A stretch of DNA of 22,659 nucleotides from Geoalkalibacter_A sp034189505 (GTDB taxonomy: Bacteria; Desulfobacterota; Desulfuromonadia; Desulfuromonadales; Geoalkalibacteraceae). Positions 15,330 through 22,659 of the stretch are shown one piece after another. Position 1 is the first letter of the stretch. The number at the start of each line of letters is the position of its first letter. Where the stretch lies: contig JAXHUR010000054.1 in assembly GCA_034189505.1 (NCBI GenBank), positions 1 to 22,659 on the forward strand. The letters run 5' to 3'. The notes under the pieces were generated by a model. The model was not told the DNA's origin. It ran no database searches and saw nothing but the letters and a program-made list of their open reading frames with translations. The translations under genes and the position numbers were made by a program.

Positions 15330-15357
15330 ACCGTTTCAGAAAAAGAATGAGTTTAAC

Positions 15358-15398
15358 AAGGGCGCTCATCCATCACCAGGATGAGCGCCCTTGCCTTT
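15358..15398. terminator. Strong bidirectional terminator
   Basis: AAGGGCGCTCATCC (15358-15371) pairs perfectly with GGATGAGCGCCCTT (15379-15392), a 14-bp stem with a 7-base loop, then TTGCCTTTT. It separates the convergent dehydrogenase and SDR genes and can serve both. Confidence 0.85.
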
Positions 15399-15407
15399 TC
15401 CCGGTAT

Positions 15408-16070
15408 TTACCAGGGCAGCTGCTCGCCATTGCTGTGCCAGAAGGAGCCGCTGTTCTCAAGGTTCAATTCAGCGATCCGCTGCGCCAGCCCAGCGGCCGA
15501 ATCCTCCGGGCTGATCAGTCCGCCGAAATTGACCATGCGGGTATTGACGAAGCCCGGATGCAGCTGCGCCACGGCAATGCCGCGGCCTTTGAGGTCGATG
15601 GCCAGTGATCGGCCGAAGGCATTGAACGCCGCCTTGGATGCGCGGTAGCCATAACGCCCCCCCGAATCGTTGTCGCCCATCGACCCCATGCGGCTGGTGA
15701 TATTGGCGATCTTGCTTCCCCGCTGCATATTGGGCAGCAGCGCCTCACAGATGCGCAGCGGCGCAATGGCGTTGACCTCCATCTGCAGGCGGATCGAATC
15801 GAAGTCCAGCTCCCCCAGTACCTCATCTTTGAGAACTCCGGCGTTGTTGATCAGCAGATCAATGGTTTTGCCTTCGAGGACGGTGGCCAACCGCCTGACA
15901 TCCTTCTCCTGAGTGACGTCAATGTTGTCAATGACCTGTGCCGCGACCTCTTCAAGTTCAGGCGACGACTGTCGGCAGACGCCGGTCACCTGCCAGCCTT
16001 CCCGCTGATAGAGTCGCGCCAGTTCAAGACCGATTCCGCGATTGGCTCCGGTAATCACAACATGGCTCAT
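15408..16070 (-). CDS. Short-chain dehydrogenase/reductase
   Basis: A 220-residue classical SDR. It has the cofactor motif TGANRGIGLEL near residues 7-17, NNAGVL in the 80s, and a Ser...Tyr-x3-Lys catalytic set in ITSRMGSMG and YGYRASKAA. The HPGFVNTRMV segment follows. It resembles the C-factor/sniffer-like carbonyl reductases, which reduce carbonyl groups with NAD(P)H; the substrate is unknown. The ATG at 16070 is preceded by GGAAGGAG at proper spacing; an in-frame ATG further up (16094) is rejected. It is a single gene transcribed toward the shared terminator. Confidence 0.88.
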   Translation of the reverse strand: MSHVVITGANRGIGLELARLYQREGWQVTGVCRQSSPELEEVAAQVIDNIDVTQEKDVRRLATVLEGKTIDLLINNAGVLKDEVLGELDFDSIRLQMEVNAIAPLRICEALLPNMQRGSKIANITSRMGSMGDNDSGGRYGYRASKAAFNAFGRSLAIDLKGRGIAVAQLHPGFVNTRMVNFGGLISPEDSAAGLAQRIAELNLENSGSFWHSNGEQLPW

Positions 16071-16129
16071 ATTTTTCTCCTTCCATCCAAGCAATGTACA
16101 ATCACAAGCTGTCCGGTTATTTTTCGGAT

Positions 16130-16209
16130 TCAGCTATCTTCAAGTGCGGAGGAAACCATATAACCTCGTTCGCCATCACCGTAAGAGGTGTCCCTGTTGT
16201 ATTCATAAG
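16130..16209 (-). pseudogene. C-terminal fragment of a second Old Yellow Enzyme
   Basis: Read on the minus strand, this 26-codon segment gives YEYNRDTSYGDGERGY followed by MVSSALEDS and a stop. It aligns without gaps to the C-terminus of the intact enzyme at 17620 (NEYDKDTFYGGDEHGY then TDYPALEDQ). About 60 percent of positions agree. Nothing of the enzyme is recognisable upstream. It is a relic of a paralogous gene, mostly deleted, about 1.4 kb from the intact copy. Confidence 0.7.
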
Positions 16210-16390
16210 ATATCAAAGATTTGAGCTTTTAAAACAAAAAGTCATTTATTTTATCCATACTTAAGCTCACGGGGAGTCGCTTTTGCGTATGGAATTTGTT
16301 CACTCAAGAAGATGCGGAAATTTTATTGAATACTTTTGGGCAATCGGCCTACAAAATCATTCCGGTGACCAGCCTCCTAGCCGCTCCAGG
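16210..16390. other. Non-coding AT-rich stretch
   Basis: Between the Old Yellow Enzyme scrap and the channel promoter I see no gene or clear structure. A CAGCCTCCTAG at 16370-16380 matches 11 bases of the right end of the 1802-1921 element, without the rest of that repeat. Confidence 0.4.
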
Positions 16391-16418
16391 TTGCTGAAAC
16401 CGCTGCAGCCGCTATAAT
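16391..16418 (+). promoter_or_regulatory. Sigma-70 promoter for the MscS-type channel
   Basis: TTGCTG (16391-16396), a 16-base spacer, then a perfect TATAAT (16413-16418). Predicted start near 16425 gives a leader of about 55 bases. Confidence 0.6.
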
Positions 16419-16480
16419 GTGGATGCGATACGAGGCGGTCCGCAGCCTTGAAACAGATCCCACCACCTGGAGGAGGCCCT

Positions 16481-17572
16481 ATGGAGATAGATATCCGGGA
16501 ATGGCTCAACATCCTGATACCCCTCGGGATTCTGGTTCTTGCCGCAATCACGGGAGGTGTGCTGCATAAGGTTCTGTTCCGCATTCTGGACAAACTGGCA
16601 GCGAGAACAAAGAACCTCTGGCTCCACAGCATCGTCCGCAATCTTGAAGGTCCGGCGCGCCTGCTGCTGCCCCTCGCCTTGCTCCTGCTCATCACTCCAT
16701 CTCTGCACCTCAATGCAGAAGTCATCGCGATTCTGCGCCACATTTTCAGCCTTATTTTCATCGGCGGATTGAGCTGGATTCTGGTTTCGGCGGTCTTTGT
16801 CATTCGGGATCTCATTCTGCATAACCAGAAGCTGGACTCACGCGACAATCTGCGCGCACGCGTGATATACACGCAGGTCAATGTTCTTGTTAAGATCCTC
16901 GTCGTGATCATCTGCGTGATCGGCGCATCATCCATGCTGATGACCTTTGAGAAGGTCCGCCAGATCGGGGTCAGCCTGCTGGCTTCGGCCGGTATTGCCG
17001 GGATCATCGTCGGTTTCGCCGCACAGAAAAGCCTTGCCACACTTTTTGCCGGTATCCAGATCGCGGTGACGCAGCCGATCCGCATTGACGACGTGGTGAT
17101 AGTTGAAGGGGAATGGGGCCGTATCGAGGAGATTACCCTCACCTATGTCGTTGTGCGCATCTGGGACCTGCGTCGGCTTGTCGTGCCGATCACCTATTTC
17201 ATCGACCATGCCTTCCAGAACTGGACCCGCGTCAGTTCGGACATCCTTGGAGCCGTGTTTATCTACGCGGACTACCGCCTGCCGGTCGATGCCCTGCGTG
17301 AGCAACTGCGCATAATTCTGGAAAATTCCGAAGACTGGGACGGCAAAGTCTGGGGGCTTCAGGTCACGGGCACCGACAACCAAACAATGGAGTTGCGCGC
17401 CCTGATGAGCGCCCAGGACGCCGGAACGGCCTGGAACCTGCGCTGCGCCGTGAGAGAGAAGCTGCTCTGTTGGCTTCAGTCCAACTATCCCGAATGCCTA
17501 CCCCGGGTCCGCGCCGAAGTCAATGACATCGCAAATATGAACAAACCCGGCGGGGAACGGCCCCCCCAGTAA
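16481..17572 (+). CDS. MscS-family mechanosensitive ion channel
   Basis: A 363-residue inner-membrane channel. Four hydrophobic segments lie at about 10-30, 58-75, 85-108 and 138-160, followed by the pore helix around 165-190: LLASAGIAGIIVGFAAQKSL, with the Gly/Ala packing of TM3 typical of MscS. The beta domain begins with FAGIQIAVTQPIRIDDVVIV and GEWGRIEEITLTYVVVRIWD, a standard pattern. The C-terminal alpha/beta domain has VFIYADYRLPVDALREQL. Such channels open on membrane tension to release solutes during osmotic downshock. ATG 16481 has GGAGGAGG six bases upstream, better than the upstream TTG at 16448. It is convergent with the Old Yellow Enzyme gene. Confidence 0.9.
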   Translation: MEIDIREWLNILIPLGILVLAAITGGVLHKVLFRILDKLAARTKNLWLHSIVRNLEGPARLLLPLALLLLITPSLHLNAEVIAILRHIFSLIFIGGLSWILVSAVFVIRDLILHNQKLDSRDNLRARVIYTQVNVLVKILVVIICVIGASSMLMTFEKVRQIGVSLLASAGIAGIIVGFAAQKSLATLFAGIQIAVTQPIRIDDVVIVEGEWGRIEEITLTYVVVRIWDLRRLVVPITYFIDHAFQNWTRVSSDILGAVFIYADYRLPVDALREQLRIILENSEDWDGKVWGLQVTGTDNQTMELRALMSAQDAGTAWNLRCAVREKLLCWLQSNYPECLPRVRAEVNDIANMNKPGGERPPQ

Positions 17573-17573
17573 A

Positions 17574-17593
17574 TTTTCGACGAGAGTCGAAAA
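17574..17593. terminator. Small hairpin between convergent genes
   Basis: TTTTCGAC-GAGA-GTCGAAAA is a perfect 8-bp stem with a GNRA-type loop on the plus strand. It sits between the convergent channel and Old Yellow Enzyme genes; the flanking runs are short, so termination strength is uncertain. Confidence 0.45.
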
Positions 17594-17619
17594 CAGGCAG
17601 CGATCCGGTCGTATCGTGC

Positions 17620-18729
17620 TTATTGATCTTCAAGTGCGGGATAATCCGTATATCCGTGTTCGTCCCCACCGTAAAATGTGTCTTTGTCATATTCATTCAG
17701 TGGTGCATTGCGTCTGAATCTCTCCGGCAGGTCAGGATTGGAGATAAACAATCGCCCAAAGGTGACCAGGTCGCAGAGACCATCCCCGATCCGCTGCCGG
17801 GCTTCATCGGCCGAATAATTGCCGTTGGCGATATAGGCCCCCTTGAAATTGTCGCGGATCACCCTGATGACGTCCTCCGGACGTCCTTCCACTTCGTTGC
17901 CCTGGAAGGAATCTTCGACCACTTCAATATAGGCAAGCCCCAGGTCATTGAGTTTTGCCGCCAGCGCGCCATAGGTTTCAAGCGGATCATCGTCATGCAT
18001 GTCGTGAAAGGTGCCGGTCGGCGAGACGCGCATGCCGGTGCGCTCCCTGCCCCAGACTTGCGTGACCGCTTCTGCGACCATCAGGGGGAAGCGCAGCCTG
18101 TTTTCGACGGAGCCGCCGTACATATCATCGCGCCGGTTCGATCTGCTGCGAATGAATTGATCGAGCAGATAGCCGTTGGCGCCATGAATTTCAACACCGT
18201 CGAATCCAGCCCTGCGGGCGTTTTCCGCGCCCTGCCTGAACTGCGCTACGACTCCCGGGATTTCATCCGTCTCCAGAGCGCGGGGCTCCGGTATTTCAAC
18301 CATGCCCAAGCGATCACCGATATAGGCCTTGGCGCCCTCCGGTTTAATGGCAGAAGGCGCCACCGGCTTTGCACCACCGGGCTGCAGCGCCGGGTGGGAG
18401 ATCCGCCCTACATGCCACAACTGCAGAAAGATGCGCCCTCCCGCTTCGTGCACGGCGGAGGTCACTTTGCGCCAGCCCTGGACCTGCGCGTCCGAGTAAA
18501 TTCCCGGGGTAAATACATAGCCCTTGCCCTGCGGCGAAACCTGGGTCGCCTCTGAAAAGATCAGGCCGGAGCCGGCCCGCTGCGCATAATATTCAGCATT
18601 GAGTTCCCAAGGGATGTCGCCGGGTTGTTTAGAGCGGGAACGGGTGAGAGGCGCCATGAGGATTCGGTTCGGCAGTGCAAGGTCCCCCAGCACAAACGGT
18701 TGAAACAGAAGATCTTTTTCTTTCGCCAT
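17620..18729 (-). CDS. Old Yellow Enzyme, NemA-like FMN oxidoreductase
   Basis: A 369-residue FMN-dependent ene-reductase with a TIM-barrel fold. Family features: LFQPFVLGDLALPNRILMAPLTR at the start, LQLWHVGRISHP, the substrate-binding pair His182/Asn185 in EIHGANGYLLDQF, NRRDDMYGGSVENRLRFPL, and YIANGNYSADEA plus TFGRLFISNPDLP for the FMN phosphate. Such enzymes reduce activated alkenes, N-ethylmaleimide, nitro groups or nitrate esters with NAD(P)H. ATG 18729 follows GGGAGG closely; the in-frame ATG at 18750 is less likely. Upstream, 18911-19000 resembles the region in front of the MFS transporter. A C-terminal scrap of a paralogue lies at 16130. Confidence 0.93.
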   Translation of the reverse strand: MAKEKDLLFQPFVLGDLALPNRILMAPLTRSRSKQPGDIPWELNAEYYAQRAGSGLIFSEATQVSPQGKGYVFTPGIYSDAQVQGWRKVTSAVHEAGGRIFLQLWHVGRISHPALQPGGAKPVAPSAIKPEGAKAYIGDRLGMVEIPEPRALETDEIPGVVAQFRQGAENARRAGFDGVEIHGANGYLLDQFIRSRSNRRDDMYGGSVENRLRFPLMVAEAVTQVWGRERTGMRVSPTGTFHDMHDDDPLETYGALAAKLNDLGLAYIEVVEDSFQGNEVEGRPEDVIRVIRDNFKGAYIANGNYSADEARQRIGDGLCDLVTFGRLFISNPDLPERFRRNAPLNEYDKDTFYGGDEHGYTDYPALEDQ

Positions 18730-18910
18730 TCTTTCCTCCCATTTTCGCAAAAAGATTTGGGTCTAATCCCGAGCAGGGTCAGTCGCCGGAAACATCTGTC
18801 GGCGTGGCAGCTATTCCATCAAATATATTCGGATCTACACCTGGAAGGCTTCGCCCTCATCGCGACCCGCAAAAAGGATATCATCCACTCCGGAATCTTC
18901 AGCCCAATAT

Positions 18911-19000
18911 TTTTATTATTGACCGCATATCATTTTCATACACTAAACAACTCCAATATCTATGTTGTCATTTCAGGCGTTTAACAAAAAAATAAGCATT
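18911..19000 (-). repeat. Upstream module, copy 2 (Old Yellow Enzyme side)
   Basis: Gapless counterpart of 7281-7370 (offset 11630). The blocks TTTTATTAT-GACCGCATAT-CATTTT (18911-18936) and AAAATAAGCATTT (18989-19001) are the best conserved. The central palindrome of copy 1 is imperfect here. It lies about 180 bases before the enzyme start; 18730-18910 otherwise shows no gene. Confidence 0.5.
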
Positions 19001-19022
19001 TAACCGAACCCCAAATCTCTTT

Positions 19023-19466
19023 GACTTTGCCGATCCCTTCCAGGTCTTCAGGACCATGCCGGGGCCCGCCGCCTGCTCCTTATCAACGGCGCTCCCGGCA
19101 GCGGCAGGTTTTCCCTGGCTGCCATCGCTGCGACCTATCTTGCCGATCGGCGGCTACCGGACCCTGCTGGTAACCACCGATCCGCCTTCCTGACAGGCGC
19201 TTGAAACAACTATTCCTGGCCTTGGAACCGACGAGTTCATCTCCCGGTTCTGGGCGATCCGTCCAAAGCTGCCGGAAGAACCTTATCATCATGGCGGCGG
19301 CGTTGAGGGGCATCGTGCGGGAGCCGAGACTCTCGAAGGAGCATTCCTTTCCCTTATGGGAGAACTCATTCTGCCGGGAATGGCGCGAATCGGGCCGATT
19401 CCGCCTTTCCTCAGTACCGGTTCGCGGGAAGTTCTCCCCCACTGGCCAGCATCCGGTTCTTAAGAC
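19023..19466 (+). pseudogene. Relic of an ArsA/ParA-type P-loop ATPase
   Basis: From 19064 one frame reads ARRLLLINGAPGSGRFSLAA and continues IAATYLADRR. The sequence then continues in another frame, from 19152, as GYRTLLVTTDPPS followed by TGA. Together these match the start of ArsA-type ATPases (LxxxGKGGVGKTSxAAAxAxxLAxxGYRTLLVTTDP), with the Walker A Lys replaced by Arg and one frameshift. After the TGA the same frame stays open from 19194 to 19463 (ETTIPGLGTDEFISRFWAIR ... LMGELILPGMARIG), with GC-rich third positions, then TAA. The gene has thus lost its P-loop Lys, gained a frameshift and a stop. Family assignment rests mainly on the first 50 residues. Confidence 0.5.
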
Positions 19467-19593
19467 GCCGACAGTCCTGCTCCAGCCGCTGGATTTCGCG
19501 ATGAACCCGCGCGGAGTAAAGAGGCGGGATATCGGAGCGGGTATTGCCGAACCGGGAACTGATCTTTTCCAGAAGTACCTGGTGTGAAGTCAT
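19411..19593 (-). CDS. Hypothetical 60-aa helical protein
   Basis: The ATG at 19593 has a strong AAGGAG seven bases upstream, the main support. The 60-residue product is polar and mostly helical: MTSHQVLLEKISSRFGNTRS, then VHREIQRLEQDCRRLKNRML, a probable coiled-coil helix, then a short tail ending PANRY. No membrane segment or known motif. It overlaps the end of the ArsA-like relic on the other strand. I do not recognise it. It may be real; a chance frame is possible. Confidence 0.45.
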   Translation of the reverse strand: MTSHQVLLEKISSRFGNTRSDIPPLYSARVHREIQRLEQDCRRLKNRMLASGGELPANRY

Positions 19594-19809
19594 GATCTTT
19601 CTCCTTTTCTTTATGAGCCGGCGTAAAGCGGCCGAATCCGTTAGGCACCATGAAATACTCCCTGTGTTAAAAGCAGGTTAAGGCCGGGTTATTTCATCGC
19701 TACGGCAGGAGAAAACCTTCTAATTGACCGGATCCACATTCTCGCCTAACCATCTGCTAACCGCCGAGTCCCAGAGTGATGGACAAAAATCTTCCACGGG
19801 AGTTGCACG

Positions 19810-22497
19810 ATGGGCGTTATCAAGAGGGTGAGGGCTGCCACCGGAAACCTCGGCCGGGCATGGAGAGAACAAAAAGAGGCTTTCCGCCGGCGATCATTCC
19901 TAACCATCGGACAGAGGTTATGGATCGGCTCCGGGATCGTCATTCTGCTCGTTCTGCTCCTGGGTGGATTCGGGTTCTGGAGCAGCAGCAACATGCTGGC
20001 CACCAGTGAACGGATGGCCGGCGTGGTCGAAAGGGCACATGCCCGTCAGGAGCAGGGGGAGAGGGTGGCGACGTGGATGCACGACGTACAGCAGACACAG
20101 GCCGAACTCAACCGGATCAATCGTGGCCTGATGCAGGAGATGATGACCAACGCCTCTCGGCTCCACGGGTTCCGGGAGAATGCAGCCGACCCGATAGGCG
20201 ACCTGCTGGCGGGGCCGACCATGAAAGGCCTTGCCGAACACTTCCCCCAGGCGGCCCCCTCTCTGGAACGACTCAAAGTGCTGCATGAAGGCTCTCTTGC
20301 CGACAGCCGGCGGCTGGAGGAGGCATGGCGCTCCCGTCACGACGGGCTCGCGCCCGCTCTCAACGAACTCAAACGCACTATCCTCTACTGGAACCTCAAG
20401 ATTGCCAACACCATCTTCATCCACAGTTCCATGGGCGAGCTGTTGTATGAGCAGATCGAGGGCACCCCCCTCGAGCAGTTCTTCGCCAGTCCTGTTTACA
20501 GGCGCTATGTCGAGACCTTCCCCGAGCTGGAAAGCAACATCGCCAGTGCCCGGCGAACCAACCGCAAGCTGTATGAGGCGTCCGAAGAACTCTACGGCCT
20601 GATGCTGGTCGGAAAGTGGGACGAGGTGCGCAAGCATTATCGGGACCATTTCCCCTCCGCGATCAAGTCGATCGCCGTCGATATCGACCGTATCTTGGCC
20701 ATCGAAAACGCCAGCCTCGATGCCCAGTCCAGAGCCTTCCGGATAGTGCAGGAGGATCTCGGCAAAAAGTTGGCCGAAGCCGCCGGGATCATCAAGGAGC
20801 TGCAGGATGCGATCCGGCAGGAGCGCGAGGCCCAGCAGGAGCTGCTGCAGAAGGTGGCCGGAGAAGTCGTCGCGCAGAGCCTGACCATGACCTCCACCCT
20901 GGTCCGGTTGCGCCATCTGAACCTGGGTATCCCCCTGGCACTGACAGTGCTGCTCTGCATCGGTGGATCCCTGGTGACCCGATCGATCGTCCGCCCCATC
21001 AACAAGGTGGTGGACAACCTCTCCGAAATCGCCGACGGAACCGGCGACCTGACCCGCCAGCTTGAAGTCGAAACCCGGGACGAGGTCGGGGACCTGGCCC
21101 GAAGCTTCAACCGGTTCGTGCTGCGGCTGCGCGACATGGTGGTGCGAGTGCGCGATGTCTCTCTCGGACTGAGCCGGGCCACCGAGGAGATCCGCTCTTC
21201 CACCCGTGAAGTCGGCGTCTGGGCCGACCAGCAGAACGCTGCCCTGAGCCGCTCGCAGGAAGCGCTGGCGGGGATCGTCGGCAATGCGGAGGGAGTCGCC
21301 GGGTCGACCACCGCCCTCCTCGACGTCAGCCACCAGAGCACTTCGGCGGCCATGCAGCTCGGAGCCACAATTGAAGAGATCTCGGAGCAGATGCACCACC
21401 TTCTGAAAGCGGCCGAGCAGGTTTCTTCCTCGAATGTGCAGATGGCGGTATCGGTGAAACAGATCGAAGGGAATCTGCAGACCCTCTTGAACGAGACACG
21501 CTCCACGACGGAGACCGCCGCGGCATTGAGCGATCGTGTCGGACAGATTGAACGCCATGCCGAGCAGAGCCTAAAGCTCGGCGAGGCGGCCAGCCGGGAT
21601 GCCGAACGGGGCCTGCAGGCGGTGGAAACCTCCGTGTGCGGGATCGAATCGCTGCAGAAGACTATCCAGGACGGCTGTGTGGCGATGGGGCAGCTCGGCG
21701 AGCGTTCCCGGAAAATCGGCAAAATACTCAACGTGATCGACGAAATCTCCGACCAGACACGGCTTCTGGCCCTCAATGCCACCATCATCGCCGCTCAGGC
21801 CGGTGAACAGGGGCGGGGCTTCGCCGTAGTGGCGGGCGAGGTTCGCGAGCTGGCCGACCGCACCGCCGTCTCGACGCGGGAAGTCACGGAAATCATCGAG
21901 GGGGTGCAGCAGGCCACTGCCGAACTCGAAAAAACCATGCTCGATGGGGAAGAAACGGTGCGGGGGGAAGTGGCCCGAAGTCATGAGGCTCACGAGGCTC
22001 TGGTCAAGATCCGCAGCAGCACCTCCAGCACCCAGGAGCAGATGAACTCCATCGTCGCTTCGACCCACGAGCAGGCCGAGTCGCTGCGAAGCATCAGCCG
22101 GGCAGTGAAAAACGAGCAAGCCATGCTTGATCAGATCACTGTGGCGATGCGCCAGTTCAGCAGCGGGGTGGCGTTGACTGCCGGAACCTCCGAATCGATG
22201 AAGGCGATAGCCGAACGGGTTTCTTCGAACACGACCGAACAGGCGGCGGGAAGCCGGCACATCTCGGAAAACATGGAAAGCATGCGCGATATGATCCAGC
22301 ACATCGAAACGGCGGCCCGGGACCAGAGCCGCCGGTGTCAGGACGTCAGCATGGCGGTGGAGCAGATTCACGGGGTCGCCCGGCTCAATGCCGACCGCAC
22401 TGTGGAGCTGCAGCGCGTCATGGAGGAACTGGTCGATCAGGCTTTCACGCTGGAAACCGAAGTCAGGACCTTCAGGGTCGAAGGGGACAGGTGCTGA
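19810..22497 (+). CDS. Methyl-accepting chemotaxis protein with altered signalling tip
   Basis: An 895-residue chemoreceptor. Transmembrane helix 1 lies at about 36-57 after a basic N-terminus, followed by a periplasmic, largely helical sensor domain to about 370. Transmembrane helix 2 is at about 372-392, with a HAMP domain to about 446 (RPINKVVDNLSEIADGTGDL). The long cytoplasmic coiled coil has its hairpin tip near 640-690: EISDQTRLLALNATIIAAQA then GEQGRGFAVVAGEVRELA. In canonical receptors the tip reads NAAIEAARAG; here the conserved Glu and Arg are Ile660 and Gln663, and the Asn position of QTN is Arg651. No C-terminal CheR-docking pentapeptide is seen. It senses an unknown periplasmic ligand. 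ATG 19810 has GGGAG seven bases upstream. Confidence 0.9.
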   Translation: MGVIKRVRAATGNLGRAWREQKEAFRRRSFLTIGQRLWIGSGIVILLVLLLGGFGFWSSSNMLATSERMAGVVERAHARQEQGERVATWMHDVQQTQAELNRINRGLMQEMMTNASRLHGFRENAADPIGDLLAGPTMKGLAEHFPQAAPSLERLKVLHEGSLADSRRLEEAWRSRHDGLAPALNELKRTILYWNLKIANTIFIHSSMGELLYEQIEGTPLEQFFASPVYRRYVETFPELESNIASARRTNRKLYEASEELYGLMLVGKWDEVRKHYRDHFPSAIKSIAVDIDRILAIENASLDAQSRAFRIVQEDLGKKLAEAAGIIKELQDAIRQEREAQQELLQKVAGEVVAQSLTMTSTLVRLRHLNLGIPLALTVLLCIGGSLVTRSIVRPINKVVDNLSEIADGTGDLTRQLEVETRDEVGDLARSFNRFVLRLRDMVVRVRDVSLGLSRATEEIRSSTREVGVWADQQNAALSRSQEALAGIVGNAEGVAGSTTALLDVSHQSTSAAMQLGATIEEISEQMHHLLKAAEQVSSSNVQMAVSVKQIEGNLQTLLNETRSTTETAAALSDRVGQIERHAEQSLKLGEAASRDAERGLQAVETSVCGIESLQKTIQDGCVAMGQLGERSRKIGKILNVIDEISDQTRLLALNATIIAAQAGEQGRGFAVVAGEVRELADRTAVSTREVTEIIEGVQQATAELEKTMLDGEETVRGEVARSHEAHEALVKIRSSTSSTQEQMNSIVASTHEQAESLRSISRAVKNEQAMLDQITVAMRQFSSGVALTAGTSESMKAIAERVSSNTTEQAAGSRHISENMESMRDMIQHIETAARDQSRRCQDVSMAVEQIHGVARLNADRTVELQRVMEELVDQAFTLETEVRTFRVEGDRC

Positions 22498-22659
22498 TCC
22501 ATGCCGCTGGGAGCACTACCGTGGATGATCAGCCCGTGGGGATCGTTTAGAGAATGTCCTGGGAAATACCAAGGGCGTTGCTGATGGTGCCAATCAAGTC
22601 TTTACAGGATCTTCAATAATTATGCGTAGTCGCTTTCCAAGAGCAGCGGTTGCTTGTTC
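22498..22659. other. Right-edge stretch without a recognisable gene
   Basis: I see no convincing start, terminator or RNA gene in these last 162 bases on either strand. A partial gene entering from the right cannot be excluded. Confidence 0.4.

Noticed and set aside
16370..16380. CAGCCTCCTAG as a second copy of the element end
   Set aside because: Only 11 bases match the end of 1802-1921 and flanking bases do not; too short to claim without a genome search.
19191..19193. TGA in the ArsA-like relic as another selenocysteine codon
   Set aside because: The relic also has a frameshift and a lost P-loop Lys, and no cysteine is expected at this position in the family.
19918..21558. 546-codon minus-strand open frame inside the chemoreceptor gene
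   Set aside because: Its length is striking, but it is the expected product of high GC at third positions in a helical, Glu/Leu-rich gene; the translation is rich in Gly/His/Asp with no family pattern.

Overview
The window looks like chromosome from an anaerobic, motile, high-GC deltaproteobacterium, most likely a Desulfuromonadales/Geobacter-type organism. This is inferred from gene content: a tungstate uptake operon with its own moeA and a Moco/Tuco-type riboswitch, DUF362 and DUF6132 proteins, large chemosensory proteins, a sigma-54 promoter, and a probable selenocysteine codon. No rRNA, tRNA, CRISPR array or intact transposase gene was seen.

Layout. Positions 1-187 hold the 5' end of a DUF362-type gene (minus). 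Positions 243-461 (minus) hold a small membrane gene of the DUF6132 type whose reading frame is crossed by one in-frame TGA, exactly where the family has a conserved cysteine. A hairpin resembling a bacterial SECIS follows the TGA, so this is probably an unannotated selenoprotein. Next come a 63-aa protein (696-887) and a broken LolD/MacB-type ATPase (1142-1591). A gene-free stretch follows, holding a 120-bp MITE-like element, and then a 1272-residue CheB-CheR-PAS-histidine kinase-receiver protein (1964-5782).

Positions 5987-7213 (minus) encode an MFS transporter. A 70-aa secreted or membrane peptide (7604-7816) has a clear -24/-12 promoter. The centre is the minus-strand operon riboswitch-tupA-tupB-tupC-moeA (11536 down to 7901): tungstate is bound, imported and handed to the enzyme that inserts the metal into molybdopterin. 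Upstream on the same strand lie cvfB-like, greB, a 76-aa hypothetical and a methyltransferase gene. Divergent from these is a beta-hydroxyacid dehydrogenase (14463-15329), which ends at a strong shared terminator facing an SDR oxidoreductase (minus).

The right part has a MscS-type channel with a good sigma-70 promoter, an Old Yellow Enzyme (minus), and an 895-aa chemoreceptor with an unusual signalling tip. It also shows decay: a 26-codon C-terminal scrap of a second Old Yellow Enzyme (16130-16209) and a frameshifted ArsA-like ATPase relic (19023-19466). The regions upstream of the MFS transporter and of the Old Yellow Enzyme share a diverged 90-bp module, which suggests a common regulator.
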